The notes beneath the pieces are model-generated. The model made no database searches, was not told where the DNA came from, and saw only the letters and a list, made by a program, of their open reading frames with translations. Of a stretch of DNA of 64,000 nt, positions 22,931 to 35,320 are shown one piece after another. The position numbers were made by a program, and so were the translations under genes. Numbering within the stretch: the stretch's first letter is position 1; every line of letters starts with the position of its first letter. The DNA is taken from positions 2,487,501 to 2,551,500 of the forward strand of contig OX365956.1 of assembly GCA_947247005.1 (NCBI GenBank), written 5' to 3'. Source of the stretch: Spisula solida. Taxonomy: Eukaryota; Mollusca; Bivalvia; Venerida; Mactridae.

Positions 22931-25479
22931 AACAGTACAAGTGTACTGACCTAACCATTATAACATGTTGAATACACAGCAAACTAAATAACATACAAAC
23001 GAAATCATCAATTTCTAATTAGAATGCAAGTTTGATGACGTCACAACTTTGAAAGAAACACGAACTTATAACTGACAAACAGCGTATAATACATAGCACT
23101 CGTAACAAAAACATTATATTTATTAATACCCTATAGAATTTTGGATGTAAAAATATTAAATAACTAAAAAATGCCAATGTTTAGCAAGTTATTTTAAATG
23201 TCAGTGTGGTTGTTTATGGCATATCCACGCAACTATACCAAAATTACGGGACTGTTTGACAATTTTGTTTTATTTTTGAAATACACCAATACGTGAGGCA
23301 GCAATCTATCAAATAACAGCGCAAAGTGAACTATCCGCAGATACAGTATTTACAACTGTCCAACAATATTTTAAAGAAAATGGCAGTGCCAATGCGAACA
23401 TGAATATGTAGTTTTCCTAATCCGTACGTGATGTATTGATCTACCGAGCACATGCCAAAGTCAAGGCCATATAAAATGTAAACATGTTTATCACATGTCT
23501 TTCGTTGTATCCGGGTTATTTTAACGAGTACGTTTATAGTCTTATAATGTTCATTAATATGACGTCATTTTCTCTCCTAAATGACGTCGTTGTATAACGT
23601 AAATGACGTTATAATTGGCGTCGTTTATCTAACGGAGTCTGTGTCCCCGAGAGTCACTCAATAAACCTTCCAGAACTTGGTTGATATATACGGAATATCA
23701 GTGCAGTATGTTGATCCGTTATGCCGTATTACCTCGAGTTGCTTGTGTAATGCTGTATTTCGTGAGACCGCTAGAGGTAAAGCGGCTTGACGGATCAATA
23801 CAACTGCAGTAAAATTCCTTTATTATATACCTACAAAAGTGAAAAAGACGCTTTTTTGCGTGAAAATGCGTTTAATGTGTATACATTCGGCATATGTTCG
23901 GCATATAACACGTCAGACAGACATGATACTGATTTGGAAAACCAGACATGTATGATACGGCTAACGCAATCTGTCGCGTTGTACATTTTTTTATCCCACT
24001 GAGCGATTTGGCAAGTATTCGTGGCAAAACAGTGTTAGGTATACAATAAACATTTATATCAATTTACAAGTCGTGAAAGATCCTCTATTTATCACATAAC
24101 TTTGCATCTTACTAGATAGAGTGTAACACAAATCACAAATCACGTCACTTTAGCTCATTATATCCCCGTAAATGATGTCATTGTTGGGTGGTTTATTAAA
24201 CGTAGTTTTCAACAGAAAGATGCGTTATAGAACTAAACGACCATTAGTTGAAGCTCACTGATGTGTAAATACCTTTATGTAAAAATGTGCTCCTACAGAT
24301 CGGGTGTTGACACATCAGTGAACTTCAACTTCGTTTAATCCTTATAATTCTAGACTGACTTTTTAAACTACCCTCGTTCATATAAATATTAATGGGAACA
24401 TTGAATTTAACCTCGCGATATTTACAAATGACCTCGATTTAATGACGTCTGATAAGGTAACCTCACCATAACGTGATTTTTGGTGACTTACAATGGCAAA
24501 ACATAGCTAAACAAAATGTGGTTATATACTATTAAGATGAACTGTTCCTAAAAACGTAAACACAAAGCCAGGGGATTAAGATACATGAAGGTAAGCTTCT
24601 GCGTCAAAAGTAAGCTACATGAGTTAGCGTACAGCTGAGATGGACCTTTATAGTTTGTCTTACTCCGCTAATATAATTGAAGTTATACGTGTACGGTCGA
24701 ATTGATCAACATAGTTATTAATGTAGTGATATTACATATGTATTAACTTCAAATATACTTCTTTAGAGTATGTTAATTGTATCTAAGTTTATTTTATGGG
24801 AACAGGGTATGCGATAGACATACTCACTATGGATTTATCATGATGTGTAAAGAAATAAAATTACAGTGCAAAGGTATGAGATAGGTCGCATAACTCATGA
24901 CCAATTCTATAATAATGTTAAAGAGGTTGTTTGGTATATATTACAATTGTGAAGTTTTAACGAGTCATGTAACATTTCATCACAGTATTATACACACTAC
25001 ATTAGATAGATTTATGTAATTCATTTACAATATTCACACGACAATATTCGTAATATTTAATTATACACTGAGATGTGTACAACAAAAAGATGATATATCT
25101 AATTCATAAGGTAGAGCAGCGCTCAGACGAAAGTCTAGAACACAAATAAGCATAGTACAAAGGTCACAAGAAAGCCGAAAATAGCAAACAAACTGCAATA
25201 CACCAATTACAATATCTTTAAAATAAAAAATAAGCATCATGATCGGAATTATGACCTTGCATGATACATCAACATCACTATCAAGAACATGCAAGTTGCT
25301 TAATATTTTCTAGCATGATACTGAATTTAGGAACATTAAGGACGCTTATAGCACACCATAATGTGTGCGTGTATCATGTTGAATATCTTTCGTGACGGAA
25401 GTTGCAGACTCTATAAAATTGACCTTGTAGGATATTCTCATATTCATATAGTAAGCATTAGAATAAAACTTGATATTTT
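22931..25479. other. 3' flank of gene A, no gene recognised
   Basis: No exon or gene is seen. Three CRE-like sites (TGACGTCA, TGACGTCG, TGACGTTA) cluster at 23560-23611 and are conserved in copy B. The short frame at 23787-24002 is shared with copy B only because of the duplication; it is frameshifted there, which argues against coding. Confidence 0.5.
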
Positions 25480-25630
25480 ATTGTGTTGAATTGTGCTCTG
25501 TTGTTTTTCCTTTTTGATGTTCGCTTACCTTCCCGATTTGTTATTATCGTTTTTACACTGTTTATTTTATGTATCTGTTGTGCTCTGGTATTTCAGTTGA
25601 ATGTTGCCTTACCTGACCGATTTATCATCG
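25480..25630 (+). mobile_element. retroelement 3'-end fragment
   Basis: TTGTGCTCTGTTGTTTTTCC through GTTGAATGTTGCCTTACCTG is a diverged version of the 3' end of the retroelement at 39880-39955 (GTTGAGTGCTGCCTTCCCTG). It is duplicated in copy B at ~50710-50850. Confidence 0.5.
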
Positions 25631-28017
25631 CTTTCTTTAAGCATATTACTCTACTGTCTCCAGGCCTGTACCACAATGTGTATCCTCTACAACAGAATAT
25701 GCCAAACTTTCCGCAAATGGCATAACTTACTTTCCAATTGAACTTTCCTTTCATAATACATATATCACGAACTATGTAAAACCAAATGTGACTCACGACT
25801 ACACTACTGGCTGGCGACCACCAAATCTGGACAACCTACGACAGTCTCACAAACGCTTTATGTGGCCATTAATTTTTGATCATCTATTGGCAATCAATAA
25901 GACGCATGATTTTGTCAACACTACGAAGTAGCAACAATTTAAGTTAAATATTTTACAAGAAATGTCGCATTTAATTTCGTCTGCACTCGCCAAGCTTGTT
26001 TACATTACGGGGGGGGGTCGAAAATCGCATAACTGCACATGCGCAATACGTCTGCGCAGCCCCGTTATGTAAACTACGGCCCTTATGCTAGATATGAGGT
26101 TAGCCGATGAAATGTTTTGTTAACAGTTAAACCCTGAAATATAGCTTGAATATCGTAAAATGTCATTTTGTATCAAAATGCCCGCTATGACAAGTGAACG
26201 TTTGAAATTAAAGCGCCATGTTTCGAGCGATGTATTTCCAATAGTCACGGGAGATAAATCTTACAAAATTTGTACAGACAGTTCTTTTGTGCTTTTTCTT
26301 GCGGATTACAAAAAATAAATTTAATTCGAAATTTAACGCTTATTTCGTAAAAAAACGTGACCACATGGTGTCTGAGTTGATGTTCCTGTTGGACTTAAAA
26401 ATGAGGTGATGTGGTGACCCCTACAACGGCCCTAAAATGCACTTGAGCTATGTTTAGAAGAAAACAAATTAGCTCTTCAGTTCAAAGACGAAGCTAGCTT
26501 TCAATGACTTGATTTACACAATTCTCGAGTTATCGTAAAAAATATGCTAATAAGTGTCCGGATGTAGGACGCCTGCCAAAATGGATGTAACAGTATCAAC
26601 TTGTATTTTACTTACATCGAGTAATTTATTCTGTGATGTCCACAATTAAATCCTGAATGATAAGAATGATAATTCTAATTATAGTAATAACGTCTTTTAT
26701 TTCCTGCGGATAAAACATGTAGCACAAACACGTCCTGAAAACACCATGTATTTTATTAGATAGGTTGTATTAAAAGTCTTGTGTTTTGTGTTAATTATTA
26801 AAGATCGTATCTATTCAAAATACAGTATTGTAGCTCTGTTGATCAATAAATACCAACAATAATGAATAATGTATAATTTATTAAATGTATATTTGAGTGA
26901 AACAAAAGCGATGGAATTTTATACGATGTTATGCATACATGGTTGACGGTGTTTAAAATCAATTTACACACGGAATCACCAAGTAAACATGAACACTAAA
27001 AAACGTTAGACTTAGGTACACAAAAGATATAAGAACATGCATCTTTATGTATAGTTCATCGTTTCCCTGCAAGTTCATTAACCTATACTAGTGGTACAGC
27101 GTCACTTCGAGTGCTAGATGTCCGGATTCCGTGGCTGTATCATACAAAAGACAGGACGAAATCAGAATATTTTTGTATTTCATGAAAAAGTGGAAATGGT
27201 TTTCGTTTTCTCTTCTCTTCCCCTCGTGGTAAGAGATACATGTATATTAAAATACTTAGATATTTTACTACTTATAAATCAAATACATAAAATACTTAAA
27301 CATAATAATACATCAACATCATATCACAAATGTTAGAACAGTCATATGTAGTTTATTTTGTTATACTAGTAATTGAAGCCAGAAACAATAGAACACTAAT
27401 TCTTGTTTCATCGACATCACATACGGTAACACAGGTTAGACCAGTAACTGTAATGTGTTACAATTTAAGTCAGAAACAAAATCGCACATTCTTTTTGTAT
27501 GTCGGCCATTATGGTATCGGTGCATTTATTAGTTAGAATGAGTGAATGTCTATACTCGTGGTTGTAAGTATTGAGTTTCCATTCAGGATAAATACGTACG
27601 CCATTATCAACTTTTTCGTTCAAAATACGTTTGCAAAAAGAAAACTACTATTTTCATAGTACATGTATTATCTAACTTCCATTAAAGTCAAACCATGTCA
27701 AGTGACAAAGACTTGAATTGACTGACCGTATTGACTGGACAAACGCTTTATGATTACTGTGTTGCATTAGATGAAGTGAATTACAAAGGCACAAAATACA
27801 CATTTCATATCGGAGAGAAAAACAAATCACAACGCTAGCCTTTATTACGTATAGGAATAATGCATGAATCAAATAAACAAACACGTATTATTACGACAAC
27901 GAGGTAAACAATACATACTGTACTACAATAACGTGTAATTATTTATAAATTTCGGCCAAGGATATTCCATAAAAGTACAAGCACTTATTTCCAATGTGTT
28001 TTGCTGAAGGGACAACA

Positions 28018-28262
28018 GGTAGAAGAGACAGTGGTGTGATACAAGGCTTCCGGTGGGATACCCTAGCTCCTGCTGAACAGACTGTTGGTTCTTTAATGAT
28101 TCTAACGAGCTAACCTCTGGGTTACTAACCAGTTCATCTCTAGTTGGGTGGGAAATCCTGAAAGGCGTTTCTGAAATTTCAAGTACCCCGGTCGAGATTC
28201 GAACCAGATACCTCCGGATTGGTAGTCGAGAGCGTTAACCACGCGGCCACCGTCCAAACCAA
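28018..28262 (-). mobile_element. tRNA-derived SINE (copy A)
   Basis: On the minus strand the head reads GGTGGCCGCGTGGTTAACGC (A box) and GGTTCGAATCTCGACCGGGG (B box). The body ends in AGCTAGGGTATCCCACCGGA. It is present at the same site in copy B (53325-53612), so it was inserted before the segmental duplication. Part of the body differs: copy A lacks the CCCGGTGCACAGCACC segment seen in B. Confidence 0.8.
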
Positions 28263-29059
28263 GCATGACTACATGAACCGAAAAAAGGAAGAACACATGA
28301 TTATATAATGTGAAAGTTAATGTAACAGAACATACCAAAAAAGCACTAATCACTACATGTACTTGCGCGGTAGCACTGATAATAGTACAGGTTGCACACA
28401 TCTCAAAATTATACAATCATAGTATATATTTATATGAAATTGTATTAATTGAGGTTGGCAAAAATGTGGTAACAATATTTATCTGTGCATGTGGGCATCT
28501 AAAACATCCAGAACTACTACATGCATATTATCCTCCAAATATCCCTCGCAAAGTGCAACAACTTAACAATATGAACTATACTTCACTTACTGATTGTGTT
28601 TTGTTACTAAAAAACAATTATGTCATTCTACTCTTTAATCATTGATGTCGAAGTTTCTAACACGTAGTGGGGTGTGTCCAATACGTCTGCACATGGTGTC
28701 AGTTTCGACCACCATGCTCAAGGTGTGTTGAATCATAAGCATGAACAGTGTGTATATGCTTTGTACAAAATGAGTGTTAGTGAAAGTGTATGGTTAATGT
28801 ATTGAATGAAGAATGGTGCGGGAATTGAATACAGACAGGGACAGAATATAGTATTAGAGTACATTGTCTAATGGTTGTTTTATGAATGATACGGGAATTG
28901 TACATAGGCAAACACTGTAAAAATATAATATATAGATATTTTCTATATAAAATTATGATTGTGTGAGTACATGTTTATAAAATATACAATGTATGTAATA
29001 AAGTAATGCGGCATTCGGGTTTTCATTCTGTGTATTATCAAGTATTGAATAGACTTTTC

Positions 29060-29165
29060 TAACGTATTTAATGATATCAACAGTGGGCATTGTGCCGTGT
29101 ATTTGTGGTATGTGTTATTTGTGTTTTCTATGCTTGGCTGTTTCAGTTGAGTGCTAAATGTACAT
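29060..29165 (+). mobile_element. retroelement 3'-end fragment
   Basis: GTGGGCATTGTGCCGTGTAT through GCTTGGCTGTTTCAGTTGAG resembles the repeated 3' region of the retroelement at 39830-39950. It is also in copy B at ~55395-55470. Confidence 0.4.
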
Positions 29166-29507
29166 ACAATGGTTTGTCCGTTTTTTATTATATGTTTGTG
29201 TATTAACATGTGCAGTTGCATACGTACAATGTACATTAACATTTCGCTAGCTTAGAATTAGAAGATTATAAGACTCATGCATATTTGAAATCGGCATCAC
29301 AAGGCGCTTCTTATCAGCCTATTTGCTAGAAAATCGGAAGTGTTCATGATGACCAAACTTAATTTTGAGTTGGTTTAGTATTTGCTTTGGTAAGTAAGTG
29401 CGTTTCAATATACAAATGATATTTACATGTGTACTCTGAATGTGACCAATTACACTAATATTTATATCGAAAGTTAAATATTGAAGTGTAACATCGACAT
29501 CTCTACA

Positions 29508-29513
29508 TTTATT
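29508..29513 (-). terminator. polyadenylation signal, gene A
   Basis: AATAAA on the minus strand, 156 nt after the stop codon at 29669. The matching signal of gene B lies at 55820-55825, at the identical distance. Confidence 0.55.
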
Positions 29514-29550
29514 TAACGTTTCCTACAATATCTGACCAATGTTATACGAC

Positions 29551-29690
29551 CTACAGTTCGTCTTCATAAACGGTACTTTGAGCACAATGTTTGATCAATT
29601 TTCTACGACCTACAGTTCGTCTTCATAAACGGTACTTTCAGCACAATGTTTGATTAATTTTCTACGACCTACAGTTCGTCTTCATAAACG
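29551..29690. repeat. 59-bp tandem repeat covering the C-terminal codons (A)
   Basis: CTACAGTTCGTCTTCATAAA starts at 29551, 29610 and 29669, an exact 59-bp period. The 29669 unit contains the functional last codons (VYEDEL) and stop of gene A. The other two lie in the 3' UTR and still encode the same residues and stop. Confidence 0.95.
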
Positions 29691-29813
29691 GGACAGTCAT
29701 AAAGCTCTTCAGCATTGGCGTTGTCACTTTCGTGTCGCGGCTTAACGTATTGTTCCTTTCCACCACCGCTGGTAGTTGGCTCCCCTGCTCTAGCTTTGTT
29801 TATCCTCAAGCGT
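29669..29813 (-). CDS. MEGF10-like receptor A, cytoplasmic tail exon
   Basis: Last coding exon of gene A. Acceptor TTCGTTTACAG, then one base completing an Arg codon left in phase 2 by the TM exon, 47 sense codons and TAG at 29669-29671. The tail begins with the basic stop-transfer stretch RRLRINKAR and ends with tyrosines in acidic contexts: EQYVKP, EELYDCP and PVYEDEL. Such sites suit phosphorylation and SH2 binding, as in the ITAM/NPxY-type tails of MEGF10/Draper-family engulfment receptors, but no canonical NPxY or full ITAM is present. Signalling is inferred, not shown. Gene B differs by one residue (YDSP for YDCP). The exon's end belongs to the 59-bp tandem repeat. Confidence 0.85.
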
Positions 29814-30108
29814 CTGTAAACGAAGCAATAAAATATATTGAAAAAGAGGGTGAGTTTTCAAAGAACTTTAATTTGCTAGGTATATAATATACAACACTAC
29901 TACTCGTACAGATACGCACATATAGTATGTACACACAGATTGACACATGACTGCACAGGTACATACATGCACAAGACCTACGATGATTTCCGGGTGACTT
30001 CAAATTATACTAATTTAAACAATTAAGTCACACACTTCGCATGATAGTCGCATTAATATTTATGGCGTGGAAACATAGGAAAAAAAATAATTAAAAGCAC
30101 TTGTCGTC

Positions 30109-30128
30109 GCCTCCACTGAAGTGGAGGC
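30109..30128. repeat. perfect short hairpin in intron, copy A only
   Basis: GCCTCCACT-GA-AGTGGAGGC has 9-bp arms and a 2-nt spacer. It lies at the start of the ~240-bp segment that copy B lacks. Confidence 0.7.
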
Positions 30129-30440
30129 TACTACTGTAATGCTTTTTCTTTTTTGCCATGGAGCTTCTTTTTCTGTTCAGTTAAAAGCCGTACATACCGT
30201 CACAACAGTTAGTCGTTAAAAAAGTAGTGCGTCGTTTGATTAACATTAACATTTTTAATAGATGAAACCATGTCATGATAATTGTTCACTAAAACTCATT
30301 TTTTCAACATTTTAAAAAGTAATAACGACAACTAGTGTCAATAATTATGTATTTCTATACAGCTGACCGATGGTAGTCGGAAACTATTTACATTGTTGAT
30401 AAGTGTACTGAGTATAGATTCATTGTTTGTAATGTCTTAC

Positions 30441-30573
30441 CTGAACATACAGATTACCATGGTGGCGCAAACAATGCCTAGGAGAATTCCAGCAGCACTC
30501 ATAGCAATACTAACACTTGTTGTTATAGACATGTTTCCCTCACTAGATGCGAGCTCTGGTCCGGATGTCTCTG
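30441..30573 (-). CDS. MEGF10-like receptor A, transmembrane exon
   Basis: 133-bp exon with acceptor TATATTTAG at 30574-30575 and donor CAG|GTAAGA. It enters in phase 1 and leaves in phase 2, matching the flanking exons. It encodes a juxtamembrane stretch (AETSGPELASSEGN) with a possible N-glycosylation sequon NMS, then a ~23-residue hydrophobic helix containing AMSAAGILLGIVCATMVIC. This is a type I single-pass segment linking the EGF ectodomain to the tail. The acceptor is a NAGNAG tandem (TAGCAG), so the first Ala may be optional. The CAG is the only acceptor left in gene B. Confidence 0.85.
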
Positions 30574-31703
30574 CTAAATATAAATACTGTTGAATCGCAT
30601 GCAACATTTGTCAACATGGAAGTGGTTTAAATAATATTAACATGTCAAATTCATTTACGTAAATGTATTGTATATTGTGCTAAGAGCGATATATTTTCCT
30701 TCATGTAAAGTACCTGTACCTACCTAATGATAAGATTTTTGCAAATGTTCAAAATAACAAATATTAGCTGACTAGTACATACATGTAAGTGGATTGATTC
30801 ATGTATAGGTATTAGTGACACCCTTATTAAGGGGGCAGGTCAATTCAACCGGCTCTTTATCCTGTGTTTCATGATACTTTAATGGTATGTAATGGGATGA
30901 TTCGCTTTGGGGCTAAACAACGGATTGTGTCTGCATTGGCCTTTATTTGAACCCTTACTGCAAAAGTACATCATAGGTTGCTGAACTAAACCATCACTGG
31001 ACACTACTAAATTTAATGTAACTTATAAAAGAAACTAGATTTCAAAGTGGTGGTTCTCTGGGGGGGTAACCATAATGTATACACTATGTCATACTAACGG
31101 TGTCTATATTGTTGAATTGATTGTTTGTTACTCTTTCATGTACATGTATATATGTATGTATCTCTTGAAAGATGCTCGCATGAAAAACCCAAAAGTGTTG
31201 CCTCTATTAGTAAAGTCGTATATCATCATTATTACTTGGTTAACACTGACTGTTCCCTTCCCATACATTTAGACATGCATATTCCCAACTTATTATAGAG
31301 CGGGTCTTGCATGAGTGCACATTACCAAATAATATGACACGAGGCTTTGCGAGTGTTATATTGTTTTTGTCGACGAGTTTAATAAAACTTGTCTGTAATG
31401 AGCACTCATTTAGGAATATTTACCAGTATCACATAACGTTCAAGAACGGTTATTATTATTCAAAATGATGATATACGATGCATAGGTGTCAGACAAAATT
31501 AAGTGATACAATGAGCGCGACGTCATTGCGACGTTGGTATTATCCAGACGTCATGAGACGATCAATGTACAGATTGGCTTACGTCGCGTCAGACTAATTT
31601 AAATATTTATTGCACACTCTGGGAGTGCCGAACGATATTTACGACACGGTTTTACTGTACTGCTGGACCGCTGGCTATGTGATAAAAATAAACACCATCT
31701 TAC

Positions 31704-32729
31704 CTTCTCTATCGACGCGAGTCATTGTACACTCGGAATTGCGGCAATAACCGCGGTATGTGTCACAGCAAGCACATCCATCTTGACATGTATGGTTGCA
31801 TTCTTCACCCCAGTACCCAGGTCGGCATGATTCACAACTTCCAGTATCTATATTACACGTTTCACATCCTTTACATTGCTTATCGCACTGCGGACCCCAG
31901 ACTCCACCAGGACATTTTGTACAGTATCCATACCGTACATGGCATTCACCACATTCCGAACATTCATGCTGACAATTTCGTCCAAAGTAACCATGTTGAC
32001 AACGTGTACAGTAGCCATTGTTTGTATCACATTTCTCACACCCAATGCATTCACGTTCACATTGCTGGCCCCATGTACCATTCTGACACTGAGTACAGTA
32101 TCCATAGTGACTATTACATTGTAAGCAATGCTGAATCATGCAAGGATATTGACACGTACGTCCCCAATAACCAGCTGTACATGACCTACACTCTCCAGTC
32201 AATATACCGCAATTAATGTGGCAATTAAGTGGACATTGTCGACCACAATCCGATCCCCAGTAACCATATCCACAATGATAACAATGACCATCTTGCTTAG
32301 AACAACTGACACACTTACATGCGTTACCACAAGTGCTTTCATTCGAGTTAGCACTGCAATTATGTTCACATTCAAAGTTTGGTTTACATTTGTTTTTACA
32401 AGATTCTCCCCAATAACCATTAAAGCAGTTATTGCACGTGGCTTTACTGCTGCAGCTATAGCAATTACTTGGACATCGTTCATCACAAAAGGTACCGTAC
32501 CACGTATTTTCACATATCGTACATACACCAGTGTCTTGCCCACATACTCGACAGTTCTCGGCACATTTACTATCACAGTGAGGCCCATAAAAACTATCAA
32601 TGCATCGTGAACAAACTCCGTTATCTTCATTACAACCTTCTTGAATATAACAACCCGCTGCACATTTCTGCTTGCATTCCACTCCCCAATAACCGTATGG
32701 ACATTCTCCACAGCACTCATTGATACATC
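31704..32729 (-). CDS. MEGF10-like receptor A, EGF-repeat exon
   Basis: A single open exon of 1026 bp (342 codons), with acceptor GTTTTTAAG|GA and donor GAAG|GTAAGA. Phase is 1 on both sides, typical of EGF-module exons. It encodes about ten tandem Cys-rich repeats of the C-x2-C-x3-G-x-[WF]-G-x2-C-x3-C type, such as CTQCQNGTWGQQCEREC and CTKCPGGVWGPQCDKQC. This pattern marks the MEGF10/Draper/SR-F family of extracellular EGF-like receptors rather than the Ca-binding EGF class. The ligand is unknown; engulfment or immune scavenging are family roles, not shown here. Sequons include CQNGTW and HNCSAN. The signal peptide is not in this exon; candidate upstream exons lie at 46.1-46.45 kb. Compared with gene B, repeats 5-6 are strongly diverged while the other repeats are nearly identical. 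Confidence 0.9.
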
Positions 32730-32929
32730 CTTAAAAACAAAAACACGGCGATAAATTTGCTTGGTATAACATTGCCATGATAGTGCTCATTGCGTTCTTT
32801 TTTTTGCATTGACAGGCGACTGTGTCGTACATTATGGGGGTTCGATACCCTACTATAGACCTGTACGCGCTATTTACTACCTACATGGAAAATGCAATTT
32901 TTAAAGTCAACAACCTCACAAGTACTCCC

Positions 32930-33560
32930 CCTTTTAAGTGCATGGACATATTGCTTTGATACTTTGTATACTTCACCATCATGACCCCACCCATACACAG
33001 GGGTAGGTAACTCTATTAAGCATTTTGGTGAAATTATGCCCCCTTTTTCAACTTAGTGCAAATGTTAAAGTTTAGGTACAGGTTTTTTCACCTCTAATAT
33101 TTTCAAAGTGCATTCACATATTGCTATGCAAACTTGTTCTCCATCATGACCCCAATCCCTACACAATGGTGGGTAACTCTATCAAGCATTTTTAATATGC
33201 CCCCTGTTGTACTTAGAAATGCAAATGTTAAAGTTTAGGTACAGGTTTTTTAACCTCTAATATGTTCAAAGTGCATTGAAATATTGCTTTGATACTTTGC
33301 ATACGTGTTCACCATCATGATCCCAACCCATAAACAGGGGTAGGTAACTCTATCAAGCATTTTGGTTAAATTATTCCCCCCTTTTTCAACTTAGGGCAAA
33401 TGTTAAAGATTAGGTACATGTTTTTTCACCTCTAATATTTTCAAAGTGCATTCACATAATGCTATGTATACTTGTTCTCCATTATGACCCCCAACCCCTA
33501 CACAGGGTTGGGTAACTCTATCAAGCATTTTGTTGAAATTATGCCCCCTTTTGGCATTTT
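32930..33560. repeat. ~168-bp tandem repeat, 3.5 copies
   Basis: Units begin at the ATCATGACCCCAACCC-like block at ~32978, 33143, 33314 and 33480. Shared blocks are GGTAACTCTATCAAGCATTT, CAAATGTTAAAGTTTAGGTA and CACCTCTAATATTTTCAAAG. It lies just upstream of the EGF exon, in the presumed large intron of gene A. Confidence 0.9.
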
Positions 33561-35320
33561 TTAAAAGCGATTTTATTACACTGTGCATATACTGGACAAG
33601 AGCCAAACCGAGATCTTAACATACTTAATATTTTATCCTACAATGCATTTTAAGAGTCTCAGAAACAAATAAAGGTCACAAGGGGCAATTGCTGTTTTAT
33701 GTGGAGGCTAATTGCCCTGCAACAACATGTCACTCTACAAACCTAAGGCGGTTTAGCGATTGTCTGAGTATGGTATGAACTTTATTTATGCAGAAAGGGT
33801 GTATATTTCTTATAAACGCTCATGGTACTTTTTGTAATGCAAACTTATTGTTTTGCCTTTGCTGGCCCATATTTGGTTATGCATATGTCACATGAGTCAC
33901 AAAATGAACCAACGTCTCGTTGATGGCCATTACATTTGCCAACGGTCGACTTTTGTATTTAGGAAATGGTTGCAACTATTTTTGGACAGTTTGCAAGGGC
34001 ATGTATACTAGCTTCTCAAAGGGATTCTCAACCCCAGACCAAGTGTTCTCATTGGAAGCGGCACGAGCAAGCATAATTTAGTAACACCCTCGTATGACGT
34101 GGAAGTTCGTGTATCCGGGAGCTTGGTCAAGTAGCATGAAAACAAGCTCGTTAACACTAATTTGAATGATTATAAAACCCAAGAAATGTGACTGTTCTTC
34201 ATATGATCCTTCACAACAGTGCCCCATTGTCATCATGGTCAATTTAGCCCTTCGGCCACTTACGGTGTCCACACGTTACCCTATTTAGCTTTGATAAACG
34301 TAAGACTCCCGGGCGTGCCTATTTATTAAAACTCGTGAAAGGTCGTTCAGTATGTTGATCGACCGCGTTAAAATACTGCATGTATAGAAGTATAATTTAA
34401 GTCGAAATGTGTTAAAGCTATATGCATTAACAATGTATGATTAACAAGCATACGCCTGGTGCCATAGTGTTTCATTCCTCCATTGCCAACTAGAAATTTG
34501 CAAAGGCAAAGACAAAGACGAGCTAATTTCTACTCAAGCTCTCATAGAACGTGATCAGTATACATGGTATTCCTTAGCATTATAAACAATCATAAGATAT
34601 AGTAATATAAACAACAATAACACAATACTATTTAAACAAAATGTGTCCGAATGTCCATTTGAATATCATCACTAGTTTATCGCACTTTAACGACATAATA
34701 CATAAAATAAAGTGTCACTAGCAATGTCATTCACATTTTAACTTCTTCCAACGTCTCCGTTGCTCGTCTGTGGTGGATCTGGAACTTCGCCCTCATCCTC
34801 TGGAACCATTGATGTTGGTTTATAGGGATCCGGTTTTCAAGGCCATTGTTTCGTTGGAATGATCATGAGACATTCCTATTAGATGCCATTTAGAGGTGGC
34901 ATCTTGGTTCCATTGTTGGTTGATATCACACCCGTCGTCCGTAGTATATGTTATGACCAGACAAATAATGGTCTAGTCCAATTATATGTACTTGCTATTA
35001 AGTACTTGTCTTCCGGTCGAGGTGTCATCAAGAATAAAAAGCTATATAATCCATGGATACGCGAAGTACTGGTGATCAGATGTTCAATTGTTTGCGGAAG
35101 TACACACTTGTTGACAAGTTCACACAATGGAGTATATATGTATATATATAGTATAGTCCACATAATCGTTCGAAGAATGAATCACCCTCACACACGAGGT
35201 CCTTCAGATTGATCCTGAACGAACCGTTGGTGTCTGGTGATAAGTCTGTGTATCATTTCTTATCTAGAACTTCAAATTTACTCTTCACTACGTCGACTAT
35301 CTGCACCATTTCCGTTTCCC
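33561..35320. other. presumed intron of gene A, unassigned
   Basis: No firm gene. On the minus strand, 34740-34840 ends a short open stretch with the Pro/Glu/Asp-rich end MVPEDEGEVPDPPQTSN and a stop. It looks like a real protein C-terminus, perhaps the tail of the neighbouring env or of another ORF. The 64-codon frame at 34078-34272 is unrecognised. LTRs for the Gypsy remnant were looked for here and not found. Confidence 0.3.

Larger units (their letters stand above)
22236..32729. repeat. segmental duplication, copy A
   Basis: Collinear with 47519-58159 in direct orientation, about 25.3 kb apart. It starts at AGGGTTAAYTCCCCTGGACC and ends at the 5' border of the large EGF exon, beyond which the introns are unrelated. 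Long blocks match nearly exactly. Copy-specific differences include extra DNA in A at ~30103-30345 and ~30905-31515, and a 967-bp MITE present only in B. It contains the last three exons of gene A plus ~7 kb of 3' flank. Confidence 0.95.

Noticed and set aside
28310..28645. 111-codon plus-strand ORF in the 3' flank of gene A
   Set aside because: The homologous stretch in copy B (54626-54963) is broken in frame, and there is no splice or family evidence.
28943..29242. 99-codon minus-strand ORF, conserved in copy B (55255-55554)
   Set aside because: Conservation follows from the recent duplication. Part of it is the reverse of a dispersed retroelement fragment; composition (His/Met/Tyr/Ile) is that of non-coding AT-rich DNA.
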